Shown: positions 1-9,540, counted from the stretch's first letter. The stretch: 64,000 bases of DNA from JAWMQL01 sp033283165 (GCA_033283165.1 JAWMQL010000003.1:496001-560000), one strand, 5' to 3'. A program made the numbers and translations. The notes: generated from the sequence alone by a model not told the origin.

Positions 1-1
1 T

Positions 2-841
2 GAACCCTGCGCCGGCTCTGACGTGGCGGGCCTGCGCACCCGGGCGGAGCGGGATGGCGGCAACTGGCTCGTCAACGGGCAGAAGATCTGGACCTCGCAG
101 GCCCAGTACGCCGACTACGGCGTCATACTGACCCGCACCGACCCCGGCGTGTCAAAGTACCGCGGCCTGACCCTGTTCATGATCGACATGAAACAGCCCG
201 GCGTGGAGGTGCGCCCGATCAGGCAGATGGACGGCGGACAGAGTTTCAACGAGGTCTTCTTCAGCAACGCGGTGATCCCCGACGGCTACCGCCTGGGGGA
301 AGAAGGTGGCGGCTGGACCGGCGCCCTGACCGTGCTGATGAGCGAGCGCCTGGCGATCTCCGGGGTGCAGCCCACCGGCTTCCCGCAGTTCCTCGACATG
401 GTGAAATCGCTGGAACTGAACGGGGAACCGGTGGCCAATGATCCCGTGGTGCGGGAGCGCCTGGCGACCTGGTACAGCCAGTACGCCGGCCTGCAGTCTG
501 CCAACAAACGCATGATCACCGCGGTGGCCAAAGGCGGTATCGCCGGTGCCGAGGCCTCCATGGGCAAGCTGGTCGGCGCGGTAATGAACCAGGAGATCGC
601 CAACTTCAGCTGCCAGCTACTGGGCCAGGCCGGGGTGGTCTACGACCCGGAACTGAGTCCGGATCGCGGCCACTTCCAGCACTCGGTCCTGCTCTCCCCT
701 GGCATTCGCCTGGCCGGCGGTACTGACGAGGTGATGCGCAACATCCTAGCCGAGCAGGTGCTGGGCCTGCCCCAGGAGCCCAGGGCAGACAAGGGCATCG
801 CCTTCCAGGACATCCCCACCCGAAATCCTGAAACTGGCTAG
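2..841 (+). CDS. Acyl-CoA dehydrogenase (3' part; N-terminus off window)
   Basis: FAD-dependent alpha,beta-dehydrogenation of an acyl-CoA thioester, passing electrons to ETF in the cytoplasm. The frame is open from base 2 and begins inside the family motif EPCAGSDVAGL, so roughly the first third of a usual ~390-400-residue protein lies upstream. The C-terminal signature GGTDEVMRNILAEQVLGLP is intact. The substrate cannot be read from the sequence. The TAG stop (839-841) overlaps the TAG stop of the convergent amtB gene (838-840), leaving no room for a terminator between them. Confidence 0.93.
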   Translation, partial: EPCAGSDVAGLRTRAERDGGNWLVNGQKIWTSQAQYADYGVILTRTDPGVSKYRGLTLFMIDMKQPGVEVRPIRQMDGGQSFNEVFFSNAVIPDGYRLGEEGGGWTGALTVLMSERLAISGVQPTGFPQFLDMVKSLELNGEPVANDPVVRERLATWYSQYAGLQSANKRMITAVAKGGIAGAEASMGKLVGAVMNQEIANFSCQLLGQAGVVYDPELSPDRGHFQHSVLLSPGIRLAGGTDEVMRNILAEQVLGLPQEPRADKGIAFQDIPTRNPETG

Positions 842-2142
842 AGGTCGTAGCCGCGCTCGTCGTGCAGTACCAGGTCCAGGCCCTGGGTTTCCTGGTCGGC
901 GTCGACCCGCAGGCCCACCAGCGCATCGACCAGTTTCAGAATGACCCAACTGAGCACCGCCGTGTACACCACGGTGGCGACAATACCGGTCAGCTGCACC
1001 GTTACCTGGCCGCCGATGCTGGTAATGCCGTCGGAAAAGCCATTGCCGCTGAAAATACCCAGCTGGGTGGAACAGAATACCCCGGCCAGAAACGTGCCGA
1101 GCATGCCGCCGACGCCGTGCACCGGGAACACGTCCAGTGAATCGTCGACCTTCAGGACCTGCTTCAGGTAGTTGGTGGCGAAGTAGCAGACCACACCGGC
1201 ACTGAGGCCGATCACCACCGCGGCAGCCGGCCCCACCGAACCGGAGGCCGGGGTGATGGTGCCCAGGCCCGCCACCATGCCGGTGACGATGCCCAGCACG
1301 GAGGGCTTGCCATGGCGCAGCCATTCCATCGTCATCCAGGCCAGGGATCCACAGGCCGCGGAAAGGTGGGTGACCAGCATGGCCATGGCGGCGCTGTTGT
1401 CCGCCGCCACCGCCGAGCCGGCGTTGAATCCGAACCAGCCCACCCACAGCATGCCGGCGCCGGCCACGGTCAGGGTCAGGTTGTGGGGCGGCATGGCCAC
1501 GGTACCGAAGCCCCGACGCGGCCCCATGACCAGGGCCGCCGTCAACGCGGCGACCGCGGCGGTGATGTGAACCACCGTGCCGCCGGCAAAATCCTGCAGG
1601 CCCATTGCGCCGAGCCAGCCGCCGCCCCAGACCCAGTGACACACCGGGGAATACACCACCAGCAACCAGATGGAACTGAACAGCAGCATGGCGGAAAAGC
1701 GCATGCGCTCGGCGAACCCACCCACAATCAGCGCCGGGGTGATGATGGCGAAGGTCATCTGGAAAATGGCGAACAGGGTGGCGGGAATAGAACCGTTCAT
1801 GGTGTCCATGGTGATGCCGGCAAAGAACAGGTTGCCGAAGTCGCCGATCCACTTGCCCTGCTCCACGCCGTCGCTGCCGAACGCGATGGTGTAGCCCGCC
1901 ACAAACCACAACAGCGACATCAGGCAGGTCAGGGCAAAACACTGCATCAATACCGACAGGACGTTCTTGACCCGCACCAGGCCGGCGTAAAAAAGCGACA
2001 GGCCGGGGATGGTCATGAACAGGACCAGGGCAGTGGAGGTGAGAATCCAGGCAGTATCGGCGGCATTCATCTCGTCGGCGCAGGCGCCGGCAGACAGGCC
2101 CGCGGTGAGCGCGAGCAGCAGGAAGCGCTGTAGGTATCTCAT
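838..2142 (-). CDS. amtB: Ammonium transporter AmtB
   Basis: Inner-membrane ammonium channel of the Amt/Rh family, 434 residues, the usual length. A cleavable signal peptide (residues 1 to about 22, ending ACADE) is followed by about eleven membrane segments. The twin pore histidines are visible at H192 (FAGGTVVHI) and H342 (FPVHGVGGM). No glnK gene lies next to it, although amtB is normally paired with this PII gene; glnK must be elsewhere or absent. The gene is divergent from the alkaline phosphatase. A possible sigma-54 promoter about 65 nt upstream would fit nitrogen control by NtrC. Confidence 0.95.
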   Translation of the reverse strand: MRYLQRFLLLALTAGLSAGACADEMNAADTAWILTSTALVLFMTIPGLSLFYAGLVRVKNVLSVLMQCFALTCLMSLLWFVAGYTIAFGSDGVEQGKWIGDFGNLFFAGITMDTMNGSIPATLFAIFQMTFAIITPALIVGGFAERMRFSAMLLFSSIWLLVVYSPVCHWVWGGGWLGAMGLQDFAGGTVVHITAAVAALTAALVMGPRRGFGTVAMPPHNLTLTVAGAGMLWVGWFGFNAGSAVAADNSAAMAMLVTHLSAACGSLAWMTMEWLRHGKPSVLGIVTGMVAGLGTITPASGSVGPAAAVVIGLSAGVVCYFATNYLKQVLKVDDSLDVFPVHGVGGMLGTFLAGVFCSTQLGIFSGNGFSDGITSIGGQVTVQLTGIVATVVYTAVLSWVILKLVDALVGLRVDADQETQGLDLVLHDERGYDL

Positions 2143-2206
2143 GGGAAGCTCCAGTTATGGTTTTATTATCGAACCTGCATCCTGCCACAATGGCGAAAAA
2201 AGTTTA

Positions 2207-2222
2207 AGCGGATGCATTGCCA
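2207..2222 (-). promoter_or_regulatory. Possible sigma-54 promoter of amtB
   Basis: On the minus strand the sequence TGGCAATGCATCCGCT has GG and GC separated by the required 10 bases, with a good -24 half (TGGCA) and a weak -12 half (CCGCT instead of TTGCA/T). It lies about 65 nt upstream of the amtB start. amtB is a classic NtrC/RpoN target, which raises the odds. I found no clear NtrC enhancer site nearby. Confidence 0.35.
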
Positions 2223-2273
2223 ATCTGATTCTGGTATGACTATGCGCCGTCCCGAAAATTGCGAGATTCATGC

Positions 2274-3698
2274 ATGTCACCACGCGCGTTGTTATCCGGC
2301 CTGGCCATCGCCGGTCTGCTGGCGGCCCTCACTCCCGCGGCCTGGTCGCAACCGGACGAAGACCCGTCCGAGGCCGGGACGGACGGTGCGCGCAATGTCA
2401 TCCTGATCATCGGCGACGGCATGGACGACCACCAGATTACCATCGCCCGCAATTACCTCCACGGTGCTGCAGGCCGGCTGCTGCTGGACCAGTTGCCGCT
2501 GCGCTCGGCCGCGCAGGTGCTCACCATCGAGGACCGGGTCGGGGGCGCGCCCCGGTATGTCGCCGATTCCGCCAATACCGCCACCAGTATGGCGACGGGC
2601 GCGATCACCGCGCGCGGTCGCATCGCCACCAGCGCCGGCCGGGACCGGCCGCTGCAAACCATCGTCGAGCAGGCGGAAGCGGCGGGCCTGCGCACCGGCC
2701 TGGTCACTACCGCCAGCGTGACGGACGCCACCCCGGCGGCTTTCGCCACCCATATCAATATGCGCCTGTGCGAGAACCCGGAGCGCATGGTGAATTTCAC
2801 CTACCGCGACATTCCCCTCGCAGACTGCTCGCAACACCTCAAGTCCGCGGGCGGCATGGGTTCCATCTCGGAGCAACTGGCCGCCTCCGGCCTGGACGTG
2901 ATCCTGGGCGGCGGCAGCCAGCATTTCGAGGTCACCGCCGAAGGCGGCTGGGGAACGGTCCTGGAGCTGGCGGAAGAGAACGGCTTCCGGGTCATACGCA
3001 GCCGCGGGGAACTGTTGCAGACGGACGCCCGTGGGCGCCTGCTGGGCCTGTTCTCGCCATCCACCCTGCCCGTGCGCCTGCGCGGCGAAAGCGGCCGCGA
3101 GGCGACGCAGCCAGAGCCCAGCCTGCTGAACGAGTTGCACCACTATCTCGGCGACGTGACCCTGCCGGACGTCATGAACTGCGAGAACAACCCGGAGTTC
3201 GCCGGCCAACCCTCGTTGCGCGAGATGACCGAAGCGGCTCTCAGGCACCTGTCACTGGACAACAAGCGGGGCTTCTTCCTCATGGTTGAATCCGCCTCGA
3301 TCGACAAACAGTCCCACGAGCGCAAGCCCTGTGGCTCGATCGGCGAGTTACAGCAGCTGGAGGAGGCCCTGCAGGTCGCCCTGGCCTTTGCCGACCAGCA
3401 CCCCGATACCCTGGTGCTGGTGACCGCCGACCACAGCCAGGCGGCGCAACTGATTCCCGAGGAAAGCCTGTTTGCGGCCTACCCGATTCCCACCTACACC
3501 CCGGGGTTCCTGGCCCGGATCCGCACCCCCGAGGGTCAGGTGATGGCGGTGAACTACGCCACCACCAATTTCATGATGGAGGAACACACCGGGGCCAATG
3601 TCCCGCTGTTTGCCAATGCCCAGGGCCTGGGCCGGGTTCCGCCCTTCGTACAGCAACCGGAGGTGTACCGGATCATGCGCGACTACCTGGGTTTCTAG
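2274..3698 (+). CDS. phoA: Alkaline phosphatase, PhoA family
   Basis: Periplasmic metal-dependent phosphomonoesterase of 474 residues. Residues 1 to about 25 form a signal peptide (ALLSGLAIAGLLAALTPAAWSQ), which is why ATG 2274 is preferred over the in-frame TTG at 2259. The active-site set of the PhoA superfamily is present: D48 in IIGDGM, nucleophile S99 in VADSANTAT, D344/H348 in SIDKQSH, D386-H387 in TADHS and H438 in EEHTGANVPL. The gene ends 1 nt from the convergent epimerase. It is probably a phosphate-starvation gene, although I saw no convincing Pho box. Confidence 0.92.
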   Translation: MSPRALLSGLAIAGLLAALTPAAWSQPDEDPSEAGTDGARNVILIIGDGMDDHQITIARNYLHGAAGRLLLDQLPLRSAAQVLTIEDRVGGAPRYVADSANTATSMATGAITARGRIATSAGRDRPLQTIVEQAEAAGLRTGLVTTASVTDATPAAFATHINMRLCENPERMVNFTYRDIPLADCSQHLKSAGGMGSISEQLAASGLDVILGGGSQHFEVTAEGGWGTVLELAEENGFRVIRSRGELLQTDARGRLLGLFSPSTLPVRLRGESGREATQPEPSLLNELHHYLGDVTLPDVMNCENNPEFAGQPSLREMTEAALRHLSLDNKRGFFLMVESASIDKQSHERKPCGSIGELQQLEEALQVALAFADQHPDTLVLVTADHSQAAQLIPEESLFAAYPIPTYTPGFLARIRTPEGQVMAVNYATTNFMMEEHTGANVPLFANAQGLGRVPPFVQQPEVYRIMRDYLGF

Positions 3699-3699
3699 G

Positions 3700-4710
3700 T
3701 CAGCGGTCCAGCCTGCCTGCCCACCAGGGATCGATCTCGCCCGTCGCCGCCAGCCAGCGGATGGTGTCCGCGAAAGTGACCTCCAGCGGGCGGAACTCCA
3801 GCGCCAGTTCCTCGCGTATCCTGCGGTCATCGACATAGACCCAGCGGGTCGCGTAATCGACCGCTTCATTGGAGATCGGGGTGTCCAGGGTCACAAAGCG
3901 ACCGGCCAGGTCCACGCCTTTGCCGATACCGCGCAACAGCCAGGCCGGCGCGGGAATCTTGCGCACTTTACGACCGGTCACCCGATCGAGGATATGGCCG
4001 ATTTCATCCCAGCTGCGGTAGTGCCCGGCGATCGGGTAGCGCCCGCATTTTTGCCCGTCCAGCAAGCGCAGGTGGGCAATGGCCAGGTCTCGTACATCGA
4101 TGGATTGCAGGCCACCGGACGTCCTGAGCACTCCCAGCTTGAAAAAGAGGGCGAGGCCCTGGTTGCCCTCGCTCATGGCCGGGTCATCCGGCCCCAGCAC
4201 CCCGCCGGGATAGGTAATGGCGACGCGGGCGCCGTCGTCGATCAGGCCCTGCACGTGGCGCTCGCTGTCGACCTTGGACCGGCCATAGGCCGAACTCTGC
4301 GCAGCCAGGGGCGTATTTTCGTCGATGGTCCGCAGGTGCGGATCGAACAGGGCGGCAGCGCTGGATACGTGCACGATGGCGCGAATGCCCTGCGCCACCG
4401 CGCCACCGACGACCAGCCGGGTGCCGGTGACGTTGGTGTGATAGGTCTGCTCCGCCAGGTTCGGATCGAGGCTGACCATCGCGGCGGTGTGCACCACCCC
4501 ATCACAGCCCTCCAGGGCCGCGTCGATGGCCGCCTTGTCGGTAATCTCGCCGGTCGCGTGGTCCGAGGTGTCGATACCCAGGGGTTCGTACAGGTCGCGC
4601 ATCTTCTTCTCGTTGCGCACCCCCAGACGGACACTGTGGCCGGCCTCGAGCAGGGCTCGCACCGTGTGGTAACCGATAAAGCCGGTTGCCCCGGTCACAA
4701 AAACCTTCAT
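3700..4710 (-). CDS. NAD-dependent epimerase/dehydratase (extended SDR)
   Basis: Extended short-chain dehydrogenase of 336 residues with the cofactor motif TGATGFIG (residues 6-13), a VHVSS strand and the catalytic pair Y142/K146 in AYGRSK. It resembles dihydroflavonol-4-reductase/3-beta-HSD-like epimerases. The substrate is unknown. It is last in an exeA-gspB-epimerase arrangement, 19 nt after gspB, so it may be cotranscribed with them without a shared function. Confidence 0.85.
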   Translation of the reverse strand: MKVFVTGATGFIGYHTVRALLEAGHSVRLGVRNEKKMRDLYEPLGIDTSDHATGEITDKAAIDAALEGCDGVVHTAAMVSLDPNLAEQTYHTNVTGTRLVVGGAVAQGIRAIVHVSSAAALFDPHLRTIDENTPLAAQSSAYGRSKVDSERHVQGLIDDGARVAITYPGGVLGPDDPAMSEGNQGLALFFKLGVLRTSGGLQSIDVRDLAIAHLRLLDGQKCGRYPIAGHYRSWDEIGHILDRVTGRKVRKIPAPAWLLRGIGKGVDLAGRFVTLDTPISNEAVDYATRWVYVDDRRIREELALEFRPLEVTFADTIRWLAATGEIDPWWAGRLDR

Positions 4711-4729
4711 GGACGTGTTCCTTGTGCCG

Positions 4730-5674
4730 CTACAGGTTGACCCAACTGTTCAGGGCCTTGAGGCGGAATTGCTTGTCGCGGAAGCGGAGTATGACCGAGT
4801 CCGGCAGGATCTCGTCCAGTCGCACGCCACTGGCCACCTGCGCCCCCGGCCGGTGGCTGCGGCCATTGATCACCACCGATGAGGTGGCCGACTCCCCGGT
4901 CCAGTCGTGGCTGCTGTACATCAGGGTCGGGATGGCGTCCCGGGTCTGTTGCGACAGGCTGGCCAGGAAGGGCGCGGGGTGCTCCACCAGCCGCTGGTTG
5001 TCCATCTCGCGGCGCGCCAGTTCGATCATTTTTTCCAGGTCGACAGGCTCTTCAACGGTTTGCGCGGCACGGGGTTCGGACGCCACCGCGGCAGGCTCCA
5101 CCGCGGCAGGTTCCACCGCGGCAGGTTCCACCGCGGCAGGTTCCACCGCGGCAGGTTCCATCGGGGGAGACGGCTCGATGAGTTCAGCCATCCCCTCGTC
5201 CTGCGCCCCGGTCTGGCTGGCAGCGGTTTGTTCGGCGGGGACGGCGCTGTCGCCATAGAGCGCATCCAGGGCGGCCTGTTGTGTCGCACTGCGGTGCGGT
5301 TCCTCGCGCCGGGGCCGCTCACCGGACCGGACCGCGGGCACCGCGCTGTCGGTCTGGCGAACTATCGCGGCCGGTGCGGCAGCTACTGCCTGCGCGGCGG
5401 ATAAGGGAGCGCTTTCCGGAGCCGGAACCTCTGCCTCCGGCGCGCCGGTCGTGACTGCCGCCGGAGGCGTCGGCGGTTGTTGCGCCGACTCCCGGTCCCA
5501 CAGCAACCAGGCAATTGCCACCAGCGCCAGCGCCAGTGCCAACCAGGGCAGACTGCGGCGCCAGGCGGGCGCTTCGGCTGCTCCCGGGTAGTGCACCTCG
5601 GCCGGCGCCGGCACCTCTCCCGGGATACTGCGCTCCCGCTGCGAGCGGCTGAGGGCGTCGAGAATCAGCGACAC
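4730..5674 (-). CDS. gspB: GspB-like type II secretion assembly protein
   Basis: This 314-residue protein begins SLILDALSRSQRERS, typical of GspB/ExeB. It then has one membrane segment (about residues 42-60, LPWLALALALVAIAWLLW), a long Ala/Pro/Glu-rich periplasmic linker and a C-terminal GspB-type domain (about 230-314). GspB works with GspA/ExeA to place the type II secretin in the cell wall. The start is GTG, overlapping the upstream exeA TAG by one base, so translation is likely coupled. The linker holds five repeats of the pentapeptide EPAAV from a 15-bp tandem DNA repeat. The other gsp genes are not in the window. Confidence 0.85.
   Translation of the reverse strand: MSLILDALSRSQRERSIPGEVPAPAEVHYPGAAEAPAWRRSLPWLALALALVAIAWLLWDRESAQQPPTPPAAVTTGAPEAEVPAPESAPLSAAQAVAAAPAAIVRQTDSAVPAVRSGERPRREEPHRSATQQAALDALYGDSAVPAEQTAASQTGAQDEGMAELIEPSPPMEPAAVEPAAVEPAAVEPAAVEPAAVASEPRAAQTVEEPVDLEKMIELARREMDNQRLVEHPAPFLASLSQQTRDAIPTLMYSSHDWTGESATSSVVINGRSHRPGAQVASGVRLDEILPDSVILRFRDKQFRLKALNSWVNL
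5083..5157. repeat. Five-copy 15-bp tandem repeat in gspB
   Basis: Five consecutive 15-base units (CCACCGCGGCAGGTT on the plus strand) lie in phase with the gspB reading frame and encode VEPAA/EPAAV in the periplasmic linker. Four units are identical and the first differs by one base. A sixth copy is partial. Copy-number changes would keep the frame, so the linker length may vary between strains. Confidence 0.9.
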
Positions 5675-7326
5675 TAGCGCGCCACCATGGCGGCGTCTGC
5701 ACGCAGCCGGGACAGGGCGACGTCACGGGTGGTATCGATGGCCAGCGCCTCGTTCAGTTTCAGCAGGGTCTGCAAGCCCACCACCCCATCATCGACCAGG
5801 CCCTGGCTGAGCTGGAACATGCGTACGCGCTGTTCCAGCCGCCGGTTGAACTGCTGCTCGGCAAGCGGCCGGTCCTGGCCATCCAGTTGCGCGAATAGCG
5901 CCGCCACCCGGGCCACGGCCGGTGAGCGTTGGCCGACGGCCAGCGGCCCGTCGAAACCCGCGGGGGGGTGCCACAGGAACTGGTAGCGACCGCGCCAGAG
6001 GGCGCCCAGTTCGGCCAGCGGCACTTGCAGCAGGCCGTCGGGCACCATCAGGGTACCGTCCCGCTCGGTGAGATCCACCAGGATGGCCGCGGCCGCAAAG
6101 CGCTCCGGGGTCACCAGGTGCAGCAACAGGGGCCGGTCCAGGGCACGCAGTTCCTCCCAGGTATCTGCCTGCTCGCTGACGCAGGCAAGGCCCGCATGGG
6201 GCTTTTCACTGCAGCCGGGGGCCGGCGCCAGGCTGTCTGAGGACAGACGCCACAGCGCCTCCCAGGCATCCCCGGGCGCCAGCATCCAGTCGCGACCCGG
6301 CGCTGCGGGAACCGGCTGGACGACCGGCGCGACCTGAACCTCAGGCGCGGCCACGGCCTGGCTCGCCGACCCCGCCCCGGTATCCGCTACCGGTTCCCCG
6401 GCCGGTCCGGTCTGTGCGCGGTACGACCACCAGCCGGCGGTGCCCAGCAGGATCAGCAGCGAGGCCAGCGCCAGGGGTCGGCGCCAGACCGGCGACGCCA
6501 GTCGGGCGTTCTCTTCTCCCATAACCTCCCGCGCGGCCTGTTCCAGCATGGCGCGGGAGACGCGATCGCGATTCTGGCCATAGGCGCCCAGCAGCATGCG
6601 GTCACACAGCAGGTTGATCAGCCGCGGGATACCCCGGGTGCGGCGGTAGATACCCTTCACCACCGCCGCCGGAAACAACTCCCGGCCCGGCGCCAGGCCC
6701 GCCACCTGCAGGCGGTGGCGGATGTAGGCGCGGGTTTCTTCCAGGTTCAGCGGCTGCAGGTTATAGCGCGCCGTGATGCGTTGGTTGAGTTGGCGCAGCT
6801 GGGGCTGCTGCAGCAGGCTGGCCAGTTCCGGCTGCCCGATGAGGACGATCTGCAGCAATTTCTCGCTGTGGGTTTCCAGGTTGGTCAGCAATCGAATCTG
6901 TTCCAGCACGTCGAAATCCAGGTGCTGCGCCTCGTCGATCAAGAGCACGGTTTTGCGTCCGCGACCGTGGTTCTGCAACAGGTATTCGTGCAGTTTGTCG
7001 GTCAGGGACTTGAGACCGGGACTGTCACGGTCATAACTGATCCCCAACTCGTCGCAGACGGTGGCCAGCAATTCCTGGGCATTCAGTGCCGGGTTGAGGA
7101 CAATGGCGATGTCGGTGTCATCGGGCAATTGCTCCAGCAGGCAGCGATTGATCGTGGTCTTGCCGGTACCCACCTCACCGGTGAGCAGGATGAACCCGCC
7201 ACCGCTGCCCACCCCGTACAACAGGTGCGCGAGAGCGTCCCGATGGCGGGCGCTCATGAACAGGTAGCGCGGGTTAACCGCGATGGAGAAAGGCGCTTCG
7301 TTCAGGCCGAAGTACTGATGGTACAT
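5674..7326 (-). CDS. exeA: ExeA/GspA-type ATPase with peptidoglycan-binding domain
   Basis: Inner-membrane AAA ATPase of 550 residues, the partner of GspB in secretin assembly. It begins MYHQYFGLNEAPF, typical of ExeA. The Walker A motif is GEVGTGKTT (50-58) and Walker B is LLIDEAQ (128-134). A membrane segment follows the ATPase at about 285-305, and a PG_binding_1-like domain lies near the C-terminus (about 475-535). The stop codon overlaps the GTG of gspB. General AAA secretion ATPases of this family also occur in MSHA systems, but the gspB neighbour favours ExeA. Confidence 0.88.
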   Translation of the reverse strand: MYHQYFGLNEAPFSIAVNPRYLFMSARHRDALAHLLYGVGSGGGFILLTGEVGTGKTTINRCLLEQLPDDTDIAIVLNPALNAQELLATVCDELGISYDRDSPGLKSLTDKLHEYLLQNHGRGRKTVLLIDEAQHLDFDVLEQIRLLTNLETHSEKLLQIVLIGQPELASLLQQPQLRQLNQRITARYNLQPLNLEETRAYIRHRLQVAGLAPGRELFPAAVVKGIYRRTRGIPRLINLLCDRMLLGAYGQNRDRVSRAMLEQAAREVMGEENARLASPVWRRPLALASLLILLGTAGWWSYRAQTGPAGEPVADTGAGSASQAVAAPEVQVAPVVQPVPAAPGRDWMLAPGDAWEALWRLSSDSLAPAPGCSEKPHAGLACVSEQADTWEELRALDRPLLLHLVTPERFAAAAILVDLTERDGTLMVPDGLLQVPLAELGALWRGRYQFLWHPPAGFDGPLAVGQRSPAVARVAALFAQLDGQDRPLAEQQFNRRLEQRVRMFQLSQGLVDDGVVGLQTLLKLNEALAIDTTRDVALSRLRADAAMVAR

Positions 7327-7397
7327 CCGCTATGCTTACCGGTGGCTGGTGCCTCGGGGCATTATGCCCAATGCCCCCGGGCTTGGCTATCGGGCCC

Positions 7398-9233
7398 TCA
7401 GCCCACCAGTGCCTCCACCAGGTGGTAAACCCCGAATGCCACGGCGTAGGCCAGCAGGCCGTAACCGACAAACATCTGCAGGGGCAGGCGCCAGGAGCCC
7501 GACTCGCGGCGCAGCACTGCCAGGGTGGAGACGCACTGGGCGGCGATGGCGAAGAACACCAGCAGCGCAATGCCGGCTCCCACCGGCAGGCCGCTGGCCT
7601 GGACGCGTTCGGCCAGGGAGATAACGTCGTCCTCGGCCCCCTCGATACCGAACAGGGCGCCCAGGGTACCCACGAAGACCTCGCGGGCGAGAAACGATGA
7701 CAGGATGGCCACCCCGTATTTCCAGTCCAGTCCCAGGGGGGCGAACACGGGCTCGATCAGGCGCCCCAGGTAGCCCAGCCAGGAGGCGCCCAGGTCCTCG
7801 CCGTGATTGGGAAAATAGCCCAGCACCCAGACCACGATGGTGACCCAGAAGATCACCGGGCCGGCCTTGAATACAAAGTGCTTGCTGCGGTCCCAGGCGC
7901 CGCGCACCAGCGGCAGCCAGGAAGGCACCCGGTAGGGCGGCATCTCCAGCACAAAGGGCGAGTCGTCCTGGCGGTCGCCCATGGTCTGGGATACCAGCGC
8001 GGTAACCAGCAGGCCGGTGACGATACCGAACAGGTAGATGCCGAACATGGCCAGGCCCTGCAATCCCACCAGGCCGCCGGCCACGTAGTCCGCCGGCACG
8101 AAGGCGCCGATCAGCAGGGCGTATACCGGCAGGCGGGCAGAACAGGGCATCAGCGGAATGGCCAGGTAGGTAAGCCAGCGCCGGCGCGGGGACTCCACCG
8201 TGCGCGCCGCATAAATACCGGGAATGGCACAGGCCACACCAGACAGCATGGGCACAAAGCTGCGGCCGTTGAGCCCGAACACCCGCAGGGGCCGGTGACA
8301 GATCACCGCCGCCCGCGCCAGGTAACCCGAGTCCTCGAGCATGCCCACCACCAGGGTGAGCACAAAAATCTGCGGCACGAACACCAGGAAGGCGCCCAGT
8401 CCGCCAAATATGGCATCCGTGAGGAAATCCCTGAGCAGGGGGCTGTCGATTCTGGGCACGACAACGGAGGACAACCACAGCAGGGACTCCTCCACCGCGT
8501 CCATGACCGGGGCGGCCCAGGTGAAGATGGACTGGAACAACAGGTACATGATCAGCAGAAAGCTGACACCGCCGAAAAACGTGTGCAGGAAGAAACTGTC
8601 GGCCCGGTTGCTGCTGGCGATCAACAGGTCGCCCCGGGGACCGAACTCGCGGCTCAGCGCCTCCGCGTGGTTACGCTGGGCCGACTCGTCCCGGGCGATC
8701 AGGTTTCCCGGCAGGACCGGTGCGACGCCGCCTGACTGCAGCGCCCGTTCCAGCTCCGCCAGGCCCTCGCCGGAACGCGCTGACACCGGTATGACGGGGA
8801 CGCCCAGGGCGCCTGACAGTCCCTGATGATCCAGTGCGAGTCCATGCCGGGTCAGGGTATCCATCATGTTCGCCGCCACCACCACCGGTTTGCCGGCGTG
8901 GGCGGCGGCCTCGATGACCTGCAGCGCGAACAGCAGGCCTTTTTCCAGCCGGGTAACATCCACCACGCACAGGACGGTGCTGGTGTTGCCGCGCTGCAGG
9001 GCGTTGTTGAAAGCCCGGATGGCCACTTCCTCTTCGCCGGAGAGGGGGTGCAGGGAATACACACCGGGCAGGTCGACCAGTTCCAGGTCCGGGTTGCCCC
9101 GGCACTTGCCGGAATGGGTGTCAACCGTGATGCCGGGAAAATTGGCGACTTTCTGGTTGAGGCCGGTCAGGCGATTGAAGAGCAGGCTTTTACCGGAGTT
9201 GGGGCTGCCCACGACCAGGGCACTACTACTCAT
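7398..9233 (-). CDS. feoB: Ferrous iron transporter FeoB
   Basis: Inner-membrane Fe(II) transporter, 611 residues, with an N-terminal G domain (G1 GSPNSGKS at 9-16, G3 DLPG) and two Gate regions with about eight to ten membrane segments. It is shorter than the ~770-residue E. coli protein; short FeoB forms like this are common. It overlaps feoA by the ATGA arrangement, so translation is coupled. No feoC follows. Confidence 0.95.
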   Translation of the reverse strand: MSSSALVVGSPNSGKSLLFNRLTGLNQKVANFPGITVDTHSGKCRGNPDLELVDLPGVYSLHPLSGEEEVAIRAFNNALQRGNTSTVLCVVDVTRLEKGLLFALQVIEAAAHAGKPVVVAANMMDTLTRHGLALDHQGLSGALGVPVIPVSARSGEGLAELERALQSGGVAPVLPGNLIARDESAQRNHAEALSREFGPRGDLLIASSNRADSFFLHTFFGGVSFLLIMYLLFQSIFTWAAPVMDAVEESLLWLSSVVVPRIDSPLLRDFLTDAIFGGLGAFLVFVPQIFVLTLVVGMLEDSGYLARAAVICHRPLRVFGLNGRSFVPMLSGVACAIPGIYAARTVESPRRRWLTYLAIPLMPCSARLPVYALLIGAFVPADYVAGGLVGLQGLAMFGIYLFGIVTGLLVTALVSQTMGDRQDDSPFVLEMPPYRVPSWLPLVRGAWDRSKHFVFKAGPVIFWVTIVVWVLGYFPNHGEDLGASWLGYLGRLIEPVFAPLGLDWKYGVAILSSFLAREVFVGTLGALFGIEGAEDDVISLAERVQASGLPVGAGIALLVFFAIAAQCVSTLAVLRRESGSWRLPLQMFVGYGLLAYAVAFGVYHLVEALVG

Positions 9234-9472
9234 TCACTGCCCTCGACCAGGCGCACCAGGCGGGCGATCTGCCGCTCCAGGGAGTACACGGTACTGGCGA
9301 CGCGAAACAGCTTCGGCGCACCCAGGCGCGGGGCCACCACGCAGGCTACCTGGGCCCCGGGCTGGAAGCCCAGTTCCACCAGGCGCTTGCGATAATTTTC
9401 GCTCAGGCTCTGGTCGAAACTGTCTATGACGCGGCTCTCGCCGCGCCTCATGTGCCATAGGGTTTGCGCCAT
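9230..9472 (-). CDS. feoA: FeoA-domain protein
   Basis: Small cytoplasmic SH3-like protein of 80 residues that supports FeoB. I chose ATG 9472 because the protein from there (MAQTLWHMRRGESRVI...) has the usual FeoA length of about 75-85. The frame is open upstream to 9655, but that stretch shows no family similarity and covers the promoter. The conserved core includes KRLVELGFQPGAQV. The TGA overlaps the feoB start by ATGA. Confidence 0.9.
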   Translation of the reverse strand: MAQTLWHMRRGESRVIDSFDQSLSENYRKRLVELGFQPGAQVACVVAPRLGAPKLFRVASTVYSLERQIARLVRLVEGSE

Positions 9473-9540
9473 GTGTCTACCGCTGGATATCACTCCGAAA
9501 CAGGCCCGCGGGCCACAGGGAAACATACCAGATTGCAAAG

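Noticed and set aside
5083..5157. Tandem repeat as a CRISPR array
   Set aside because: The units are contiguous 15-mers with no spacers, and code in frame for a protein linker.
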